Origin: CAVQXR01 sp963717955
Lineage (GTDB): Bacteria > Actinomycetota > Thermoleophilia > Gaiellales > Gaiellaceae
DNA: 64,000 nt
Direction: 5' to 3'
Assembly (NCBI GenBank): GCA_963717955.1
Contig: CAVQXR010000002.1
Coordinates: 310,001-374,000 of the forward strand
Shown: in pieces, positions 59,721 to 64,000 of the stretch
How the letters are laid out: every line of letters starts with the position of its first letter
Position numbering within the stretch: position 1 is the stretch's first letter
The notes under the pieces: model-generated
Database searches by the model: none
The model's input: the letters and a program-made list of their open reading frames with translations, nothing else
Told to the model about the DNA's origin: nothing
Program-made: the position numbers and the translations under genes

Positions 59721-60497
59721 ATGGGCAGGCTCGAAGGCAAGGTCGGGGTCGTGACCGGAGCCTCGAAGGGGCTCGGGCGGGAGATCGTCTACGCGCTCAC
59801 GCGGGAGGGCGCGAGCCTCGTCGGCCTCGCCCGCAACGCGGAGCTCGGGCAGGCGGTCGCCGACCAGGCGACGAACCAGGGGCGCGGCGTCGCGGTCTTC
59901 GAGCAGGGAGACGTCACGCGCGAGAAGGACATCGTGCGCGCGATCGAGCGCTGCGGCAGCGAGCTCGGCGGCTTCGACCTGATGATCAACAACGCGGGCA
60001 TCCTCGGCGAGGGCAGGCTGCACGAGACGACGAACGAGCAGTGGCGCGAGCTCGTCGAGGTGCACATGACCGGGACGTTCTGGGGCTGCAAGCATGCGAT
60101 CAACGAGCTCCGGGCCCGTGGGAAGGGAGGCGTGATCGTCAACGTCGGCTCGATCCTCTCCTTCACGGGTGACGGCTACCTCGCCGCCTACACGGCGATG
60201 AAGTCCGGCGTGCTGGGGCTGACCCGCGCGATCGCGATCGACTACGCGCTCGACGGGATCCGCTGCAACTGCGTCTGCCCCGGCGACATGGAGACGCCGA
60301 TGATCGAGCAGTACTTCGCCGGGACGGACGACCCGGTCGCCGCGCGCGCGGAGATGGAGGGCGCCTACCCGGGGAAGCGGATCGCGCGCCCGGAGGAGGT
60401 CGCTGCGGCCGTCGTCTTCCTCTGCTCCGACGAGGCCTCGTTCGTGAGCGGCGCGCCGCTGCTCGTCGACGGCGGGCTGGGCGCCAAGACCTACTGA
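59721..60497 (+). CDS. Short-chain dehydrogenase/reductase
   Basis: 258 aa classical SDR: TGASKGLGREIVYA, INNAGILGEGR, Ser in VNVGSILSFTG and YTAMKSG (YxxxK). It is the last gene of the GlcF/GlcD operon. It could oxidise an alcohol to the ketone, or make or use the 2-hydroxyacid. The frame is clean and the start has GGAGGAGAC upstream. Confidence 0.9.
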   Translation: MGRLEGKVGVVTGASKGLGREIVYALTREGASLVGLARNAELGQAVADQATNQGRGVAVFEQGDVTREKDIVRAIERCGSELGGFDLMINNAGILGEGRLHETTNEQWRELVEVHMTGTFWGCKHAINELRARGKGGVIVNVGSILSFTGDGYLAAYTAMKSGVLGLTRAIAIDYALDGIRCNCVCPGDMETPMIEQYFAGTDDPVAARAEMEGAYPGKRIARPEEVAAAVVFLCSDEASFVSGAPLLVDGGLGAKTY

Positions 60498-60533
60498 AGG
60501 CCAGCGGCACCGTCCGATCCGCGCGGTGGTTGC

Positions 60534-60554
60534 GGGCGGGATCAGATCCCGCCC
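60534..60554. terminator. Intergenic hairpin between convergent SDR and amidase
   Basis: GGGCGGGAT (60534-60542) pairs perfectly with ATCCCGCCC (60546-60554). A near-identical stem is at 15938-15958, also between convergent genes. No T-run follows. Confidence 0.5.
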
Positions 60555-60628
60555 CTACGACCTCGCCCCGTTGGGGCTGGATCTCATCAGGCTCTGCCGG
60601 ATGCGACCCCGCCCGTTGGGACGCGGAT

Positions 60629-60697
60629 GTGATCGCCGGGCTCTCGCCCGGCTCCTGCGCGGGTCCGGCGCGGCCGAGCCGCGCCGTCAGCCGCGGA
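60629..60697. repeat. Locus C of the stop-codon double-hairpin element
   Basis: In the sense of the amidase gene, whose TGA is at 60687-60689, the order is stop, hairpin 1 (GGCGCGGC tc GGCCGCGCC), linker GGACCCGCGCAGGA and hairpin 2 (GCCGGGC gaga GCCCGGC). Compared with locus A, the fourth base of stem 1 is G instead of C and its partner changes with it, so the pairing is kept. Confidence 0.75.
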
Positions 60698-62132
60698 GGG
60701 CCCGGCCGGTGTGCAGCGGGGGGAGCCGGTCGTGCCAGGAGGCAGCCTCCTCGAGCTGCGACGCCAGCCGGATCAGCGTTGCCTCGTCGCCGAACCGGCC
60801 GACGAGCTGCATGCCGATCGGCAAGCCGCTGCCGCTCTCGTGCAGCGGCAGGCTGATCGCCGGCTGCCCCGATGCATTGAACACGGGGTTGAACGACTCG
60901 AGCTGCGACCAGGCCGCGAAGAGCTCGCCGGGCTCGAGGTCCGCGTCGGGCTCGTACACCCCGAGGCGTGCGGGGAGCGCACCGAGCGTGGGCGTCAGGA
61001 GCACGTCGTGCTCGGTGAAGAACGACGAGACCTGGCGCGAGATGTGTGCCGCGCTGTCGAGCGCGGCGAGCAGGCGCCCGCCGGTGACCGCCCGGCCGAA
61101 CTCGACCATGCGCAGGGTGGGCAACTCGAGGTTGTCAGGCCCGGGTGTGCGGCCGATCGCGTCGGCGAATCCGTCGACCATGTGCGCGGTGGTGGCCGAC
61201 CAGACGACGGCGATCGCGCCGAGGAACTGCTCCCACGAGAACTGCGGACGGGCCTCGACGATCTCGTGCCCGAGCCGCTCGAGCAGGCCGGCGGTCCCCT
61301 CGCAGGCGAGTCGTACCTCCTCGATCGCCGGGCGGGCCGACCACGGCTCCCACGCGAAGGCGATGCGCAGCGGACCGACGGGCGCGCCCACCTCCTCCGA
61401 CCAGGGCCGAGCGGGAGGAGGTGCCATGCTCGGGTCTCCCGGGAGCGGGCCGGCCAGCGCATCGAGGCAGGCGGCAGTGTCCCGGACGCTGCGCGTGAGC
61501 ACGAAGTGGACGGCCCAGCCGAGCAGCGGCTCGCCGATCGCGGGACCCCAGGTGACCCGCCCGCGCGTCGGCTTCAGCCCGACGACGCCGCAGGCCGATG
61601 CGGGGATCCGGATCGAGCCGCCTCCGTCGCTTCCCGTCGCGACCGGGACGATCCCGGCGCCCACGACGGCTCCCGCTCCTCCGCTCGACCCCCCGGCCAT
61701 GTGCTCGCCGCTCCATGGCGTGCACGTACGACCCTGCGCGATGGTCTCCGTCGTCCCCATGATCCCGAACTCCGAGGTCGTCGTCCGGCCGAGCGGCACG
61801 AACCCCGCTTCCTCGAGGCGGCGGACGAGCTCGGACTGGGTGCGCTGCACCCAGCCGGCTGCCAGCCGTGAGCCCGCTTCCGTGGGGCGGCCCGCGTCCC
61901 CGTGGAACAGATCCTTGAGGAGCGTCGGAACGCCGCGAAACGGCCCGTCCGCCGCCTCGCCCGCCAGCTCGGCGGCATCGTCGTACACGCCTACCACGGC
62001 GTTCAGCTCGGGATCGACGCGCTCGACAGCGGCAATGGTCAACGCCGCCAGCTCCTCGGGAGTCACGTCTCCGTCGCGGACGAGCTCCGCGAGCGCGATC
62101 GCGTCGAGGACGGCGTACTCGTCCAGGCGCAT
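60687..62132 (-). CDS. Amidase signature family hydrolase
   Basis: 481 aa. Triad residues are in VPTLLKDLFHG (Lys), MAGGSSGGAGAV (Ser) and GSDGGGSIRIPA (nucleophile Ser). It is a different branch from the amidase at 19270. The ATG at 62132 (MRLDEYAVLD) is taken rather than an in-frame start at 62195 that runs into the divergent gene. It is monocistronic, and its 3' end merges with the double-hairpin element. Confidence 0.92.
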   Translation of the reverse strand: MRLDEYAVLDAIALAELVRDGDVTPEELAALTIAAVERVDPELNAVVGVYDDAAELAGEAADGPFRGVPTLLKDLFHGDAGRPTEAGSRLAAGWVQRTQSELVRRLEEAGFVPLGRTTTSEFGIMGTTETIAQGRTCTPWSGEHMAGGSSGGAGAVVGAGIVPVATGSDGGGSIRIPASACGVVGLKPTRGRVTWGPAIGEPLLGWAVHFVLTRSVRDTAACLDALAGPLPGDPSMAPPPARPWSEEVGAPVGPLRIAFAWEPWSARPAIEEVRLACEGTAGLLERLGHEIVEARPQFSWEQFLGAIAVVWSATTAHMVDGFADAIGRTPGPDNLELPTLRMVEFGRAVTGGRLLAALDSAAHISRQVSSFFTEHDVLLTPTLGALPARLGVYEPDADLEPGELFAAWSQLESFNPVFNASGQPAISLPLHESGSGLPIGMQLVGRFGDEATLIRLASQLEEAASWHDRLPPLHTGRALRG

Positions 62133-62179
62133 CGGGACATCGTAGATGGGCCGGCCGCGGCCCCCTCTACTATGAGCCA

Positions 62180-63265
62180 ATGGGCCCGGACGCAAGCCGC
62201 CGGACGGACGAGACCCGCCGCTCGATCTCGGTCACCTTCCGCTCGGTCGTCGAGGAACGTCCCGGGCCCCGGTTCCGCGAGCTGTTCGACGGGTCGTGGC
62301 CGGCGTACCGGAGCTGGTTCCTCCGCGACGGCGAGCATGCTCGACCGACCTTTTCCGAGTGCGCTCGGGCGCTGCGGACGTACGTCCCCGAGCTCGTGCC
62401 GGCGTACGAGCGCCTCGTCGAGACGTGCGGCGGCGGCGACCTGGAGGCGCGGTTTCTCAGCCAGTGGCATCCGCCCACGTTCTTCGCGGCCTGCTCGATG
62501 GCGACCGTGACGACGAACGAGGGGCCCGCGCTCGTCCGCAACTACGACTACGTCCCGGCCCTCTGCGAGACGACGCTCCTCACGTCGGCGTTTTCGGGAA
62601 GGCGCACGACCGTCATGACCGACTGCCTCTGGGGCGCCCTGGATGGCGTCAACGAGGATGGCCTCGCGGTCGCCCTCTCCTTCGGCGGGCGCCGGGCCGT
62701 CGGGCGCGGCTTCGCGATCACCCTGCTTCTCCGCTACCTGCTCGAGCACTGCCGGGACGTCTCCGACGCGCTGGAGGCCTCGCCCGCGGTGCCCGTCAAC
62801 ATCTCGTACAACGTCGCCATGGTCGACCGCTCGGGCGCGGCGGCGCTCGTGCAGCTCGCGCCCGACCGGGAGCCGGTGGTCGTCCACGGTACGGCCTACG
62901 CGGCGAACCGCCAGGGGGCCACCGAGTGGCACGAGCATGCGGTCATGTCCGAGACCGTGGCCCGGGAGGCCAGGCTCGCGGGCGCTCTCGCCGAGCCGTC
63001 GCTGACCCGCGAGGCCCTCGAGCGGGTGTTCCTCGAGGAGCCCGTCTACCGGCCTCTCGCCCGGCACACCTGGGGGACCGTGTACACCGCGTCGTATGAC
63101 GCCGCGGCGGCGGCGGTTCGCCTGCTGTGGCCCGACGACGCGTGGGAGATCCACCTCGGCGACCCTCACGAGGGGACGCGCACCCGTGAGACCGACTACA
63201 CGCTGCCGCCCCTGCTGGAACGCAGCAACGAGATCCCGCACACCCCGCAGGTGATCTTCGCCTGA
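62180..63265 (+). CDS. C45-like Ntn acyltransferase/hydrolase
   Basis: 361 aa. The candidate nucleophile is the Cys of FFAACSMATVTTNEG, followed by ALVRNYDYVP, which matches the GRNxD-type block of choloylglycine/C45 relatives. Then come CLWGALDGVNEDGLAVALS and INISYN-like NISYNVAMVD. It is a second, divergent member of the fold seen at 3307. Amide hydrolysis or acyl transfer is expected; the substrate is unknown. It is divergent from the amidase and followed by an ATP-grasp gene 40 bp later. Confidence 0.8.
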   Translation: MGPDASRRTDETRRSISVTFRSVVEERPGPRFRELFDGSWPAYRSWFLRDGEHARPTFSECARALRTYVPELVPAYERLVETCGGGDLEARFLSQWHPPTFFAACSMATVTTNEGPALVRNYDYVPALCETTLLTSAFSGRRTTVMTDCLWGALDGVNEDGLAVALSFGGRRAVGRGFAITLLLRYLLEHCRDVSDALEASPAVPVNISYNVAMVDRSGAAALVQLAPDREPVVVHGTAYAANRQGATEWHEHAVMSETVAREARLAGALAEPSLTREALERVFLEEPVYRPLARHTWGTVYTASYDAAAAAVRLLWPDDAWEIHLGDPHEGTRTRETDYTLPPLLERSNEIPHTPQVIFA

Positions 63266-63305
63266 ACCGGTTGAAGTGCCGGCGGCGAGCGTGTAGCGTC
63301 GTCGT

Positions 63306-64000
63306 GTGGGAACGCAGGGCGAGGTGGCTCACCGCTCGGCGCGTGCGCAGCTGAGCGGGCTTTCGGACGTGTTCCGCTTCGCGCGGTCGAGCCCGACTCC
63401 CTTCTACTTCGTCTCGCCCACGCCGTACAACATCCTCGGCATCGACCAGTGGATCGGCAGCTTCGAGTACATCGCCTACTTCGACAGCTTCGACGGGCAC
63501 CACCCTCACGTGTTCGTACCGCGGTACGAGGGGCATCGCGATTTCGCGACGTTCGAATCCGTCAACACCTGGCTGCTCGGGCACAAGGACGTCGTCGATC
63601 GGGTGGGCGCCCGGGGCGGCGGCAAGGTCGTCTTCGTCATGTTCGAGGAGGAGACGGAGGAGCTTGCGGCCGAAGTCGGTCTCGAGATCGCGTTGCCGGC
63701 CCGGACGCTTCGCGAGCGCATCGACTCGAAGATCGTGACGACGCAGCTCGCGAACGAGGCCGGGATCAGCTCGGCCCCGAACGTGCTCGCCCGCGCCGAG
63801 AGCTACCAGGAGCTGCTCGAGCTCGCTCGGGCCAGCGGGCTCGGCGGGGACCTCGTCGTCCAGACGCCGTACGGCGATTCCGGGCGCACGACCTTCTTCA
63901 TCTCGTCGCAGGAGCTCTGGGACGGATGCGCCGAGAAGCTCGCCGGCGAGGAGCTCAAGATCATGCGCCGGATCGAGCATCTCCCGGGCACGGTCGAAGG
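63306..64000 (+). CDS. ATP-grasp ligase-like protein, 3' end outside the window
   Basis: 231 codons from a GTG at 63306 (VGTQGEVAHRS). A Rossmann-like N-terminal domain (FYFVSPTPYNILGIDQWIG) leads into RERIDSKIVTTQLANEAGISS, a typical entry to the ATP-grasp fold, and DLVVQTPYGDSGRTTFFI, the ATP-binding loop. It would join a carboxylate to an amine or thiol, or carboxylate a substrate. No C-terminal part is visible, so the exact family is open. Confidence 0.72.
   Translation, partial: MGTQGEVAHRSARAQLSGLSDVFRFARSSPTPFYFVSPTPYNILGIDQWIGSFEYIAYFDSFDGHHPHVFVPRYEGHRDFATFESVNTWLLGHKDVVDRVGARGGGKVVFVMFEEETEELAAEVGLEIALPARTLRERIDSKIVTTQLANEAGISSAPNVLARAESYQELLELARASGLGGDLVVQTPYGDSGRTTFFISSQELWDGCAEKLAGEELKIMRRIEHLPGTVE

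Overview
The window is about 70% G+C with strong G/C third-position bias, many GTG starts and four-base stop/start overlaps, Tat- or lipobox-type leaders, and a 180-kDa-type NAD-glutamate dehydrogenase. This fits a free-living, heterotrophic actinobacterium. A Thermoleophilia-like soil lineage is my guess; no rRNA or marker gene here proves it. I saw no tRNA, rRNA, CRISPR array or prophage.

Layout: 1-6.3 kb holds a partial polyamine-binding protein, a MaoC/acyl-CoA dehydrogenase pair, a C45-type acyltransferase/hydrolase, a 2-hydroxyacid dehydrogenase and an FAD amine oxidase-like gene. 6.3-11.1 kb is a complete potADBC-type polyamine ABC operon ending in a small coupled lipoprotein. 11.2-15.7 kb has a TetR gene, a frameshifted amidohydrolase, a frameshifted acetylpolyamine deacetylase-like gene and a guanidino-modifying enzyme. 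16-22.5 kb has a methyltransferase/TetR pair with clear operators, then GNAT, M24 peptidase, amidase, cupin and a PuuB-like oxidoreductase. 22.6-28.7 kb is a class III aminotransferase/NAD-GDH operon. 28.9-31.3 kb has a crotonase, a tautomerase and an intact insertion sequence. 31.3-37.2 kb has a trimethylamine-dehydrogenase-like flavoprotein, a crotonase, an NDP-forming acyl-CoA synthetase and a thioesterase. 37.3-40.3 kb is full of indels (DUF1272, Zn-alcohol dehydrogenase, M20 peptidase). 40.3-47.6 kb has an acyl-CoA dehydrogenase, a P460-like cytochrome and a four-gene MFS/ACAD/acyl-CoA synthetase/dienoyl-CoA reductase operon. 47.6-51.9 kb has a cupin, an SDR, an M28 peptidase and several truncated remnants. 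51.9-56.4 kb joins a ureohydrolase, a Rieske oxygenase, a DUF1989 protein, a C26 amidotransferase and a GntR regulator. 56.4-60.5 kb is a GlcF/GlcD-like operon, and the rest is an amidase, a second C45-like protein and a partial ATP-grasp enzyme.

Taken together the genes describe scavenging of amines, amides, polyamines, guanidino compounds and unusual carboxylic acids. They cover uptake (Pot, MFS), hydrolysis (amidases, peptidases, ureohydrolase, deacetylase), oxidative deamination (FAD oxidases, TMADH-like, aminotransferase plus GDH) and beta-oxidation-type steps.

Three non-coding signals stand out. One is a two-hairpin element that begins at gene stop codons at three loci. The second is an intergenic palindromic element with three copies whose stems differ but still pair. 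The third is an insertion sequence whose 8-bp target duplication carries the stop codons of both flanking convergent genes. Clustered single-base indels at 12.7-13.4, 14.2, 37.8-40.1 and 51.3-51.8 kb look more like sequence error or recent decay than biology.
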